Below are positions 9,760 to 20,184 of a DNA stretch of 64,000 nt, in pieces. How positions within the stretch are numbered: the stretch's first letter is position 1; every line of letters begins with the position of its first letter. The DNA lies in assembly GCA_951799405.1 (NCBI GenBank), contig OX637333.1, forward strand, positions 15,623,960 through 15,687,959. Direction: 5' to 3'. Below the pieces are notes generated by a model. The model saw only the letters and a program-made list of their open reading frames with translations. It ran no database searches and was not told where the DNA came from. The position numbers and the translations under genes are program-made. This DNA is from Agapetus fuscipes (lineage: Eukaryota; Arthropoda; Insecta; Trichoptera; Glossosomatidae).

Positions 9760-11300
9760 GAAAATCGTTCTTCTCTTTTGCACGGTCAGTAAAATCCGTT
9801 TTTTTCATTCTTTAAAACGTATTGTCCATGTCAAATGTGTGAAATTAATTAAAAAATACTTTTTTAGCATTTTTTTAACATATTCTCATACGCTACTAGA
9901 CTTCTATCGCCGTAATCCATAGACAAACCATTATCAATCCGGATAGAATGGGTCTCGTCTGAAACAGAGTCACACACCGGTGAGTCCAGTACTTGAGTAT
10001 ATTATTAAAGTGTATTATTTGCAACTTTGATAAGGTCGCGTAATATTTTTAAAATTGCAAACAGTTCATGAGTCAATAAACATCGATTGTATAAAGGTTA
10101 AAACTAAAACGCGGAACAAAATAGATATTAAAGTTAACGTTTAACACGAGAGAAGCGAGAAAAAAATAGAATTTACAAATTAGATAACCACGTGTTCACA
10201 CCACGTGGTTATTTCTGAAGAAAAAAAAGGCGTAAATATAACAAAAACAATTAATTAATTAAAATTCTCTTGTTTTATAACACGGACACTAAACACGCGG
10301 AACAAATTAAGGTACTTCAATCGCAAAGTAATGCCTTTAAGTAATTTAAATTCATAAAAAACACGGAGCAGCGTTAGACATGTCCGCACGCCACGGCAGC
10401 TGGATGAGAAGTGATACTACTCTACTTTTTACTATACTACCCTACGATAGTACCCTACTCTTTAAATAATATTTATAAAGTGACATCTCTAGAACAGATT
10501 TTTTTTTGAAATACGACATTGAACGGACGTAATTTCAGCCGTCCAAAATTGGTCGCAGGCTTAACTGTTCCTTCGTTACACTGTGAACGACAATCAATAT
10601 TTTAAATTTGGTCTAGTCCGGCGCTGTACCCAGACTAAGTAGTCGTGAGTTAGGCCGACGGCGAAATATGACAAGTAAGAATAACACCGTTAGTGATTAA
10701 TTTTATGTTAAGATAAGTTGGAATCCTCCCCAAAACACAGACTATGCTTACTTTGGGGAGTATTTTTTATTGTAATTAGATTTTTTTTAAATTTATTTTC
10801 ATTGTAATATTTTGTACATATTGATAAAATCAATAAAGACCTTATGAATTATGAATATGAATACATACGTGTCTGGTTATTAAGTCCAACGTTTAAAGGA
10901 TATGCAAATCATATCATATGCTGTATTTATGTGCAGTTCTTTTATCATTAAACTGACATAAAACCACTACAGCTGTCTCTTTCTTTCGTCAAGCAACATA
11001 TGTACCTACTCCGTTTTATAAAGAATTGCCACGTACTTAAGTAAACATCTAAACACAAAATCGTTTTCCCTGAAATTTAAAAAATATTATTGTTGTTGAT
11101 TGCAAGTTATGATAGTTTGTGTACAACGCTTTTCTTTTTTCCTATTATAGATATTAGATTAACCTACCAAAATCCCATCAACTACAATAAAATCCAATTA
11201 CAAATAGCCATAAATTGTATATGGCGCGACCAACTAGCTGGCAAATGTCATTTCACGCTAACGTATAATTGTGGCACTTGATGTTTTTAATATTAGAATA
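9760..11300. other. Unannotated AT-rich region
   Basis: I see no gene here. A small hairpin with 11-bp arms, ATAACCACGTG, sits near 10186-10214. A second weak dyad (CTCCCCAAA/TTTGGGGAG) lies near 10726-10750. The stretch 10780-10860 ends in AATAAAG-like sequence and could be an old 3' end, but no frame supports this. Confidence 0.4.
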
Positions 11301-11305
11301 TATAA

Positions 11306-12118
11306 TCTAAGTTGCACAGATACAATAACTTCAATAATTCATATTCAATGCATGCCCCATGGAGACACGAGTGAATTCACGCTTATAAATGCTGCATGTG
11401 AACTTACAAATTAAAATTAAGGCTTCTAATGAACATAAGGTCTGCAACTTTTGCCGTCCTTTTCAGAAACAGGGGGAACATTTGTTAAGTGAGCCATTTT
11501 TTACAATATGAGTGTTCAGGCTCATACGAACCTATAAGTCAAGGAATTTGAGTTTGAAAAATCCTTAAGCAACGTTCATCTCAATGTATTATCAAAAGTT
11601 GTAAAAAAAAATCTTTAATGATTCAAATTCAATGCATACCCACAAGCTGGCAAATGTCATTTCACGCTAACATATAATTGTGGCATTTGATGTTTTTAGT
11701 ATTAGAATATAAATCTAAGTTTCATAGATACATTAACATTTATAATTCATATTCAATGCATGCCCCCATGGAGACACGAGTGAGTTCACGCTTACAAATG
11801 CTGCATGTGCAATTACAAATAAATATTTTAGCCTCTCATGACCATAAGTGCTGCAACTTTTGCCGACCTTTTCAGAAACAGAAACATTCGTTCAGTGAAC
11901 ATTTTTTTACGGTATTGGAGGTCAGCCTCATACCTCATACAAGATTCTCAGAACATGAAAGAACTAAATTACCTTTTTACCACCATTTTTTTTTCAAATT
12001 ACTTTTTAAAGCATTTAATAACAATGAAGGAGGTGTGAGGAAAAATTATGGCGAAGCCAGACTTAAACTGACCGAAGGGCCTAGCAGCCAATCGTGCGCA
12101 GCTCGGTCGGTCTGCTAG
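11306..12118 (+). mobile_element. Helitron-like non-autonomous elements, two in tandem
   Basis: Two heads reading TCTAAGTTGC/TCTAAGTTTC start at 11306 and 11714, so the unit is about 407 bp. The second copy (11714-12118) has both Helitron hallmarks. It starts with TC after an A. It ends in CTAG before a T, with a short GC-rich stem (around CGTGCGCAGCTCGG) about 11 bp inside the end. There are no terminal inverted repeats and no target duplication, as expected for rolling-circle elements. No protein is encoded. Confidence 0.75.
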
Positions 12119-12516
12119 TATAATCTATAATCTAAGCTGAACAGATATGTTAACATTTAGGGCTCATATTAAATGCATACAGACAGGCGGGTATTTCCTA
12201 TTTTAACCAAAAAAAATGTTATCAGTGAGAATATAAAAAACTGTTACCTTAGATGAAACATACCTTACATCAAATGATAGTGTCTCATTCAAACTACAAG
12301 AACAAATAAAATTTTAATAAAAATACATATTACCAAATATTTTATTAAAAAAAACTTCCCCAAAATGTCACTGTCCATGGATGTTATATTCTTACTTAGT
12401 AACAGAAATACGAAATATCTAAGGAAGATCATGCCTTTATACCTAAAAAATGCTTCTAATTAATTTAATATTATAAAATATGATTTATTTTTAATGCAAC
12501 AGATAACCATTAACTA

Positions 12517-14285
12517 CTTTTTTTTTTTTTTTTAAGTTGTCTTTACCTGCAAATCAATAATTTTGTCACTATCCATGGATGAATGTCACACAGACCAATC
12601 CAATGAAAAAACTAATCAAGTTTTTGAACGCTCCTGTGTCATAGACAAGTAGAAGTCAGCCATTTTGAAATCAATCGTCAAAATAGCGATCAACAAGGAA
12701 GAGTTTGTGTTACTAAATAATTTCGTTTTAATTTCATAATAACGTAAACCTCAAGTGTCTTTCCGTGGATAGTAGTTCCAGAAAAGCCATATCTAATAGC
12801 GTTCGACGGGCTTCTAGGGACATAAAACCGTGATGACGGCAAGCATCATGATAATTATTAAAAGTTAAATGTTCCCTGTAATTTAGATGCTTCAGAAATT
12901 TCTTTTGTATAGCTTCTATTTGTTCCTTATAAACACTGTACTGTGGATTCCAAATAGGTGAAGCGAATTCAAGCCTACTGCGAACATACGCGCAATAGGC
13001 CATCTTAACGGCATTAGAACCCCTGAAGGGCTCACAGGTCCTTAAAATAAGTCCCAGCATTTTGTAGGATTTAACGGTGGTAGAGGAAATATGGGCATCA
13101 AAGATTAATTTAGCATCCATAAAAACACCAAGGTCCCTCACCCCAGTCACAGTGTCAAGGTATTCACCCTTGAGTTGATAATTAAACTTTAAGGGGTTTG
13201 TCTTGCGGGTAAGAGATATCTTATGGCACTTAGATACATTAAGATCTAATTTGTTTTTAATACAATAATGTGTAAGGTTGTCCAAATTATCCTGCAGCTT
13301 CATGCAGTCCTAAATGCTATTAATTACTAAGTAAATTTTAGTATCATCAGCATATAATAAACATTTTGTAAAATTAAAACACTGTTCAATGTCATAGACA
13401 TATACATTGTAAAGAAGCGGTCCGAGGTGAGAGCCCTGGGGGACACCAGACGGAATACTAAAGAAGTCCGACTTGCAGCCACCAACAACAACCGCTTGAG
13501 ATCTTTTTATCAGGTATGATGCAAACCACCGCAACAGATTCCCATGCACGCCAAGTGTTTGTAGTTTATCCAATAATATGCTATGGCTTACCCTGTCAAA
13601 GGCCTTTGAGTAGTCCGTGTAGATTACGTCAATTTGGCCACCCTTTTCCATCTCATCAAACACTTAATCTGTGAAAACTGCTAAGTTGGAGACGACTGAT
13701 CTTTTTTTGAGAAAACCATGTTGGGATTTGGGTAGCTGAGAAACGAGTAAATTATATATTTGATCATAGATCAACTTTTCAAACAATTTACCAAATACGG
13801 GTAAGATGGATATAGGTCGATAGTTTTCTGCAGAAGTTTTAGGACCAGATTTGTGTATTGGAACTATGTGCGCCCTCTTCCAGGCATCAGGGAATATACC
13901 TGTAATTAGGGACTTATTGAAAATCATTGCCAGAGGGATGATAGTTCATCAGCGCAACTAATTGCAAAAAACGAAGGAATGCCATCACTACCCGCTCCTT
14001 TGCTAGCATCAAGTGTGTTTAAATATTTGCAAACCATAATGGGAGTAACCGCCAGTCCACGAGCAATGTTTTGATTTGTAGACAATTCACCAAAGGACTG
14101 AGGACAAGCGATAGTAGATAAATCAGTGTAAACAGATCTAAAATATTTTGAAAACAGATTTGCCATACTACAAGCATCAGAGGCCACTTGCCCCTCAAAT
14201 AATAATTCTCTTGGTAGTGAACTGGAATTTCGCACACCCTTAAGATATGACCAAAATCTCTTTGGCTCTTTAGACATGGATAGCT
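12517..14285 (-). pseudogene. Jockey-type LINE, 5'-truncated reverse transcriptase
   Basis: Four open pieces on the minus strand line up as one reverse transcriptase. They include RPISILPVFGKLFEKLIYDQ (fingers), VIYTDYSKAFDRVSH (motif A, catalytic Asp), SGVPQGSHLGPLLYN (motif B), LLYADDTKIY (catalytic ADD box) and a C-terminal thumb region. Pieces ending near 13303, 13663 and 13927 share one frame and are separated only by in-frame stops (about 13310 and 13664). The piece above 13924 is in another frame, so there is also a frameshift. The endonuclease is missing. A T-run at 12517-12533 on the + strand is the likely poly(A) tail. The copy is inactive. Confidence 0.88.
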
Positions 14286-14569
14286 ATTAAATGTTAGATT
14301 TAAATTAAATGTTAATAGCTAATAAAGTTATTAAATGAGCACAATAATTATCTTTCATGATTGAAAGAATGTAATAAATAATAGAAGGGAATATGTAGAT
14401 GAAGTGATTCAGGCAGCAGCTTGAACAACAGTGACTGTCGCTGCCTACCCCACCTTAGCAGCACAAATGTTTCAAAAAGGAAGTAACTACCTCAGGGCTG
14501 GAAGTCGTATCACCACGGTAATTCTTACCTACCGAATATCGGTAATATTAAAAGGCGGCATGAGTTGAA

Positions 14570-14880
14570 AAGTTTATGTTCATGTGAGGTTTAGTTTATT
14601 TTCTATGTACACATGCATGTTTAAGCCCGAACTTACATGTACCTGCTTGGCTTGTGGGCATGTATGAAATTTGAGCCTTACTTAAATGTCAAAATATCTT
14701 TTCAACCTAGATTGTAGATTATAGACTGTAAGACTATCAAGGTTTGGTTTATTTTGTAAGCACATATGCAGCATGCATAAGTGCGAGCACACACGTATCT
14801 GCGTGTAGATAAGCATTTAATAGAAATCTTAATATATGTATTTTTTTAACTTTGATTATAGATCCATTCATGGTTTCCTA
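14570..14880 (-). mobile_element. Degraded Helitron-like copies
   Basis: Two reverse-oriented, strongly diverged pieces of the Helitron-like family can be seen. Each has the GCATG-rich middle and a decayed AATCTAGGTTG or AATCAAAGTT head on the minus strand. The flanks (14286-14570 and 14880-15244) show nothing I can name. Confidence 0.45.
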
Positions 14881-15244
14881 GCTGATCAAGAGAGTATTTT
14901 TAAACAAGAATCAATAAAGCCTGTGTTATTCGAATTTGTTTGACCTGTTGACATGTTTTGTATGAGCTCCCTGCATAACTGTGCTCATTTTAATAATAAG
15001 TGATTTTTTCTTTTGTCTGTTCACTTGCCAGCCTGCATTTTAATGAAGTGTCTGTGTACTAAAATTCCTTCTCAAGGTTTTCCAAAATGATCCGGCCATT
15101 AGGGTAGTGAATTTTTCATTATGCATAATTATTCACTGTCTCATTTTTCTGTCTGCCCTGAGAGGCCTCTCCGTTCACAGATTAGACTTTTTTTTAAATA
15201 TCAGGAGGTAATTTTCAAAAGTGGTCAACTCCAAATTTAGAAAA

Positions 15245-15448
15245 CTAGCAGACCGACCGTGCTGTCGCACGGTTGGCTGCTAGGCCCTACGGGCAGTTTT
15301 AAGTCTGGCTTCGCAATCATTTTTACCTTTACCTTCTTTATGTGAATTAAATGCTTCAAGAAGTAATTTAAAAAATTTTGTCGGTAAAAATATAATTGAG
15401 CTCTTTTCATGTTATGTGCATGTAATGTGAATCTCCAATGTAACATAT
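15245..15448 (-). mobile_element. Helitron-like element, cut by the gypsy LTR
   Basis: On the minus strand this ends in CTGCTAG before a T, preceded by the hairpin around CCGTGCGACAGCACGG and by GCCCGTAGGGCCTAG, the same tail as the copies ending at 12118 and 51266. Its 5' side stops at 15448, exactly where the gypsy LTR begins. The missing head is not found on the far side of the composite element. Confidence 0.75.
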
Positions 15449-15921
15449 TGTTACGAAATTAGGGTTCAATTGTCTTCAAATTAAAAATACACAGGTCTTC
15501 TTCAATAGTTATTTATTTTACACAGTTACAAAATTTATTTTCACACTACTTTCTCGATTATTCCATTGGTTTCGGTTCACTGATCAGATGGCTTCGATGT
15601 GTTTGTTAGTCGCTATGATACTGGCCCGCTCTGCAGGCCATTCGCACCTTTATACTCTTCAGAGCAGTATGATCCAGAACTAAAGTCGCCAGACGGTTCC
15701 AGAGTAATTATTACTTCTCGACGCTTCACGTACTACCTAGAGATACAACCAAAATCCTACCTACAAATGTAACACAGTATTCCTATAATTATAACAAATA
15801 CCTACTTAGCCTAGAGAATTCTACACTTATACATAATTATCGATCTTACCTACCAATACTTTTGAGGATTCTTATAACTATAACTATCCATACTTATTTC
15901 AATATTTATATTTACATAACA
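15449..15921 (-). repeat. 3' LTR of Ty3/gypsy element
   Basis: A 473-bp LTR starts TGTTATG and ends CGTAACA on the minus strand, so it has TG...CA ends. A copy in the opposite orientation lies at 23241-23714, and a truncated copy in the same orientation at 22180-22449. It carries a TATAAAGG-type core promoter and AATAAA signals on the minus strand. The internal edge abuts the polypurine tract. No matching target duplication is visible at the outer edges of the composite. Confidence 0.92.
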
Positions 15922-15936
15922 CTACCCCCCACCTAG
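15922..15936 (-). promoter_or_regulatory. Polypurine tract overlapping the pol stop codon
   Basis: The minus strand reads AGGTGGGGGGTAG directly against the LTR start TGTTATG. This is the usual plus-strand primer site of an LTR element. Its G-run also encodes the last glycines of Pol, and its TAG is the pol stop codon, so coding sequence runs up to the LTR edge. Confidence 0.85.
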
Positions 15937-18900
15937 ACTGTTTCGTCCCGGAACAGTCTTGACTCTGTGTAGGTAGGGGCATGCTGATCCACGTCGACAC
16001 CCTGTGGTCAGGAAGAAGTGGCAGTCCACGGATTTCTCCCCACTGGCTCTCGGCTGCGCTTGCTCGCAGCACACCATGACGCTGATGCCGACTCCCGAGA
16101 ACACTGCTTCAATCATACTCCGGATTATCCGCCAGTCTCGATTAGCGCGGCCGCCACCCATCTTCGGTATTGCCAGACGCGCCTGCTGATCCTCCAACAT
16201 GTAGTCACGCAGCTCAACAAGGCCGTCCCACAATGCCTTGTAGTCCTCTTCCAGGTTGCTGGAATCCGGGACAACCAGGCAGTATGCTTGTTGACGCCCC
16301 TTCGGTAGTCTCAGAGCTCTTCCTTGCGGGCTGCTCGAGGGTTGCGGTTCTCCGAATTTGTATCGGAAGACCCGTGCAATTCCTCTAGACATATCTAGAT
16401 CTTCCGGTACACTGCATGCCAGTGTGTGGTCCCTAGTGACCTCAAATAAGTCCTTGTGGACTTCTGTGGTCACTCCATGGCGAAACTTCTGCCCTGCCTT
16501 CGCGTTCTCCCAAAACGTCTCAAAGGCTGGTGATCTTTCGGATGCGACGCACTGTCGTACTTTTTGGGCTGGTTGGTCATCATTATCGCCTAGGTATGGT
16601 GAGAGGCGATTGTAGTGCACGACCCTTGGTTTTCCGTTTGGTCTCTTTTTTATGCGGTAGACCACATCGTTGATGCGCTCCAAGATCTCGTACGGCCCGT
16701 CCCAGGAACGCTGAAGTTTCGGACAGTATCCTTGGCGCCTCTTGGGGTCAAAAAGCCACACCCAGTCACCAGCTTTGTACCCCATGCTGTCAGCTCTGGT
16801 GTCATAGCGCTCCTTCATTTGATCGCTGGCTTCCCCGATGTTCATGCGGACCTGATCATGGATGTCATCCAGCCTCCTGCGAAGGTCTGTCACATAGTCT
16901 TCTCCGGCTAGGTCTTCACCTGGTTTGCAGCCAAATTTGAGATCACAAGGAAGTCGCATTTCTCGCCCAAACAGTATGCTGCTGGGAGTCTTCTTCGTCG
17001 TTTCCTGAACAGCCGACCGGTAAGCCAATAAGAACAAAGGCAGATGTCGGTCCCAGTCCCGCTGATGGCTGGACACTACTTTGGCCAAGTACCTCCCCAC
17101 GGTACGGTTCATCCTTTCCACCATTCCATCAGACTGTGGATGTAGCGCAGTGGTCCTGGTCTTGTAGATCCCTAGCCGCTCACACATTTGCTGGAAGATA
17201 GCAGCTTCAAAGTTCCTTCCCTGATCAGAATGTAATTCCAGGGGTACGCCAAACCTGCTGATAAATTCGGTAACTAGAACTTCAGTCACGGTTACGGCCT
17301 CTTGGTTAGGGATTGAGTAAGCTTCCACCCACTTGCTGAAGTAATCCATCACCACCATGATGTACTTGTTACCCTTCTCAGTTGTAGGAAATGGGCCAGC
17401 TATGTCGATGGCAATTCTTTCAAAGGGGCTGCCAACATTGTACTGACGCATTGGTGCTCGCCTTTTCCTTTGCGGTCCATTGGCCGTTGCACAGGTTACA
17501 CATTTTCGACACCAATCTTTGACGTCTTCGCTGCAGTTGATCCAGTAAAATCGCTCTTTCACTTTCTCCAGCGTCTTCTTAACGCCTAGATGTCCTCCAG
17601 AAGTTCCTCCATGCAGCAGTCCAAGGATTTCCGGTACTCGGCTCCTCGGAACGAGGGTTTGCTTTCTTCTAAGTGTGCCGTCTTCCTTCTCGATCTTTCG
17701 TTTCAGAAACCCTCCTTCTATCACTATGGATCCCCATTGAGCCCAATAAGCCTTGACAGTTGGTGATAAGGGGGCGAGTTTTTCCCAGGTTGGCCTTTCT
17801 CCTTCTCGCGCCCATTCCATCACATACTTCAAGTCCGGATCATTCAGTTGGTCTTGCGCCAATTTTTCATCTTGCCAGTCCTCATCTTCGGTGGTCGTCC
17901 TTTGGACAATTGCTACCTTGTCCTCCATCTTGCTGCAATGTTTGCAGTCACTGGCGCATGGTCGTCTGGATAATGCATCCGCATTTCGATGAAGCGTGCC
18001 AGGTCTATGTTCGGAGTCATAATCATACTCCTGGAGCCTTTCAATCCATCTAGCCACTTGCCCTTCTGGGTTTTTGAATTTCAGAAGCCAAACCAGTGCA
18101 GCATGATCAGTCCGTAGTGTGAATTTTCTCCCGTACAAGTATTTGCGGAAGTGTTCCACTGATTTTATCACGGCAAGAAGCTCTTGTCTGGTCACGCAAT
18201 AATTTCGTTCTGGCTTGGAAAGCACTTTACTGAAGTAACCCAGAACAGTCTCATGCCCATCCTGTATTTGGGAAAGGACGCCTCCTATCCCCACATTACT
18301 AGCGTCGGTATCCAGGATGAACTTTCCATCTTTTCGTGGGTAGCTCAAGATGGGGGCACTTGTTAATCTTCCCTTAAGCTCTTCAAATGCTTGTGCGCAG
18401 GAATCACTCCAATGGAAGCGATTGTTTTCTTCCGTAAGCTTGGTGAGCGGTTTTGCAATGTCCGCAAATCTTGGCACAAACCTCCTGTAATAAGTGCACA
18501 GCCCCAGGAAACTCCTAGTTTCATGTTTGTCCTTCAGCACGGGCCAGTCTCTTACTGCCTTGATTTTGGCAGGGTCAACTTCAACTCCACGTTGAGAAAC
18601 TATGTGTCCCAGGTAATTTACTTGTTTCTTGAACAGGTTACACTTTTTCGGGTTGAGCTTCAGTCCAGCGTCTTGTAGTCGCCCGAAAACTTGCTCCAGA
18701 TTTCTCAACTGATGGTTGAAGTCCTTTCCCAGGATGATTATGTCATCCAAGTATACCAGGCAGGTTTCCCATGACAGTCCTCGCAGCACATTCTCCATCA
18801 GCCTTTCAAACGTGGCGGGGGCATTGCATAAGCCAAATGGCATCACGGTGAACTGCCAAAGTCCAGATCCAGTCGAGAATGCAGTTTTCTCCTTATCTTT

Positions 18901-20184
18901 GGCATCCAATTCAACTTGCCAGTAGCCACTTTTCAGGTCCAATGTGGAAAAAATGGTGCATCCTGCCAATGTGTCCAAGGTGTCGTCAATCCTTGGCAGA
19001 GGGTAACTATCCTTTTTCGTAACATCGTTGAGCAGTCTGTAGTCCACACAAAATCTCGTGGTACCATCCTTCTTTTTCACCAGTACCACCGGGGATGTCC
19101 AAGGGCTACTTGATGGTTCTATGATGCCATCCTTGCTCATGTCTTTGATGATCTTGTCAGCTTCTTCCCGCTTTGCAAAGGGTAGTCTTCTTGGAGCCTG
19201 TTTTATTGGTCTCGCTTCTCCGGTGTCTATGCTATGTCGCACTACCTTGGTTCTTCCCAGACGGCCATTAGAGTCCTCGAAAATGTTCTGGTAGCGGCAG
19301 ATCAAACTCCTCACTCTCCGTTTGTTTTCCTCGGTTAGACCTTGGGAAGCGTCGTGGACCAGGGCTTCCAATTGTGTTGACAATTTGTTTCCTTCGCATG
19401 ACATGTTTGTCATCTGTTGCACAATGGAAGTTATCCTCTCACATCTGCCCAAAACAAAACCTTCATTCATTTTAACTGGGTAGCTGTTCACATTCATGAT
19501 CTTGACAGGAATGGTCTCCTTTGCGCGAATCACTGTTCTTGCCACCATGACTCCTTTGTTAACATTGTCCATGTTCTCCGGTTCTATCATACAGATTTGG
19601 TCATTTGTACTACTGGAATCCAGGCGGGCACTCACTATCATCTCGGATCGCCCCTTCACTTCGGTATTCTTGGCTAGGATAACACGTGCAGCCAGTTCTT
19701 TCCGTCTTTGCAGGATGACTTCTTCATTTCCAATTTTAATGGACCCTTTCTTTAAATTTAAACTGCACCCAAATTTGTCCAGTATGTCCATTCCCAATAT
19801 AACGTCTTCTTCAATGTTGGACACCAACGTCCGATGATCAAAAGTGGTGCTGCCAATTTGGAAGGTGGCAATCGTCTCCCCATACACCTGTGCTGACTCT
19901 CCCGTGGCGGTGTGCAGAGACCACTTTGTTGGTGCAATCTGCTTGCCTCGTGCCACTATGTCGCGTCTCAGAATTGTCCTGGTTGCTCCCGTGTCCACCA
20001 GTAGTTCACGAGTTACTCCATCTATTATGCCATTGATAAAAATGCTGCTGGCTTTTCCTCTCACGGTTGCGACAGTAGCAGCAGATTTCAGGGCCTCTCC
20101 AGCGTGGGTCAACGGTTGCCCCTTCCCATTAACCCTTTCTAGTTTTCCGCAGCCTGTTTTCTGGGTTTCTGAGGCTTGGGACAC
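15922..20184 (-). CDS. Ty3/gypsy Pol with C-terminal macro-like domain and CCCH finger
   Basis: An open frame of 1420 residues in gypsy order. Aspartic protease LLVDTGAT lies near 61, reverse transcriptase with the catalytic YLDDI near 478, then RNase H. The integrase has an HX..H/CX2C zinc site and a D,D-35-E core (AIDIAGPF near 926, SDQGRNF near 985, catalytic Glu in GMVERMNR near 1020), followed by the usual GPYEI/RLSPYLG tail near 1165-1200. About 220 further residues follow. Residues 1245-1371 read as a macro domain: LACSVPEDLDMSRGIARVF, YKFG, YCLVVPD, AIPKMGGG and a closing DW..I...IEAVF. Residues 1388-1406 form a C-X7-C-X5-C-X3-H zinc finger. Against TARG1-like macro domains the catalytic Lys and Asp positions appear to be Pro and Ala, so ADP-ribose binding without hydrolysis is plausible. 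Pol overlaps gag by 46 bp in the -1 frame and is probably made as a Gag-Pol fusion. The stop abuts the 3' LTR. The macro assignment is by eye. Confidence 0.9.
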   Translation of the reverse strand: MSQASETQKTGCGKLERVNGKGQPLTHAGEALKSAATVATVRGKASSIFINGIIDGVTRELLVDTGATRTILRRDIVARGKQIAPTKWSLHTATGESAQVYGETIATFQIGSTTFDHRTLVSNIEEDVILGMDILDKFGCSLNLKKGSIKIGNEEVILQRRKELAARVILAKNTEVKGRSEMIVSARLDSSSTNDQICMIEPENMDNVNKGVMVARTVIRAKETIPVKIMNVNSYPVKMNEGFVLGRCERITSIVQQMTNMSCEGNKLSTQLEALVHDASQGLTEENKRRVRSLICRYQNIFEDSNGRLGRTKVVRHSIDTGEARPIKQAPRRLPFAKREEADKIIKDMSKDGIIEPSSSPWTSPVVLVKKKDGTTRFCVDYRLLNDVTKKDSYPLPRIDDTLDTLAGCTIFSTLDLKSGYWQVELDAKDKEKTAFSTGSGLWQFTVMPFGLCNAPATFERLMENVLRGLSWETCLVYLDDIIILGKDFNHQLRNLEQVFGRLQDAGLKLNPKKCNLFKKQVNYLGHIVSQRGVEVDPAKIKAVRDWPVLKDKHETRSFLGLCTYYRRFVPRFADIAKPLTKLTEENNRFHWSDSCAQAFEELKGRLTSAPILSYPRKDGKFILDTDASNVGIGGVLSQIQDGHETVLGYFSKVLSKPERNYCVTRQELLAVIKSVEHFRKYLYGRKFTLRTDHAALVWLLKFKNPEGQVARWIERLQEYDYDSEHRPGTLHRNADALSRRPCASDCKHCSKMEDKVAIVQRTTTEDEDWQDEKLAQDQLNDPDLKYVMEWAREGERPTWEKLAPLSPTVKAYWAQWGSIVIEGGFLKRKIEKEDGTLRRKQTLVPRSRVPEILGLLHGGTSGGHLGVKKTLEKVKERFYWINCSEDVKDWCRKCVTCATANGPQRKRRAPMRQYNVGSPFERIAIDIAGPFPTTEKGNKYIMVVMDYFSKWVEAYSIPNQEAVTVTEVLVTEFISRFGVPLELHSDQGRNFEAAIFQQMCERLGIYKTRTTALHPQSDGMVERMNRTVGRYLAKVVSSHQRDWDRHLPLFLLAYRSAVQETTKKTPSSILFGREMRLPCDLKFGCKPGEDLAGEDYVTDLRRRLDDIHDQVRMNIGEASDQMKERYDTRADSMGYKAGDWVWLFDPKRRQGYCPKLQRSWDGPYEILERINDVVYRIKKRPNGKPRVVHYNRLSPYLGDNDDQPAQKVRQCVASERSPAFETFWENAKAGQKFRHGVTTEVHKDLFEVTRDHTLACSVPEDLDMSRGIARVFRYKFGEPQPSSSPQGRALRLPKGRQQAYCLVVPDSSNLEEDYKALWDGLVELRDYMLEDQQARLAIPKMGGGRANRDWRIIRSMIEAVFSGVGISVMVCCEQAQPRASGEKSVDCHFFLTTGCRRGSACPYLHRVKTVPGRNSLGGG
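20139..20184 (-). promoter_or_regulatory. Gag-Pol overlap, probable -1 frameshift region
   Basis: Gag ends at 20139 while the pol frame opens at 20184, one base back relative to gag. Expression of Pol therefore needs a -1 ribosomal shift inside this overlap. The A-rich end of gag, GCG GAA AAC TAG, is a candidate slip site because its A-site codon can re-pair. It is not a perfect X XXY YYZ heptamer, and the exact site is uncertain. Confidence 0.55.

Noticed and set aside
10186..10214. CACGTG-containing hairpin as a regulatory site
   Set aside because: The arms are only 11 bp and there is no gene nearby; chance cannot be excluded.
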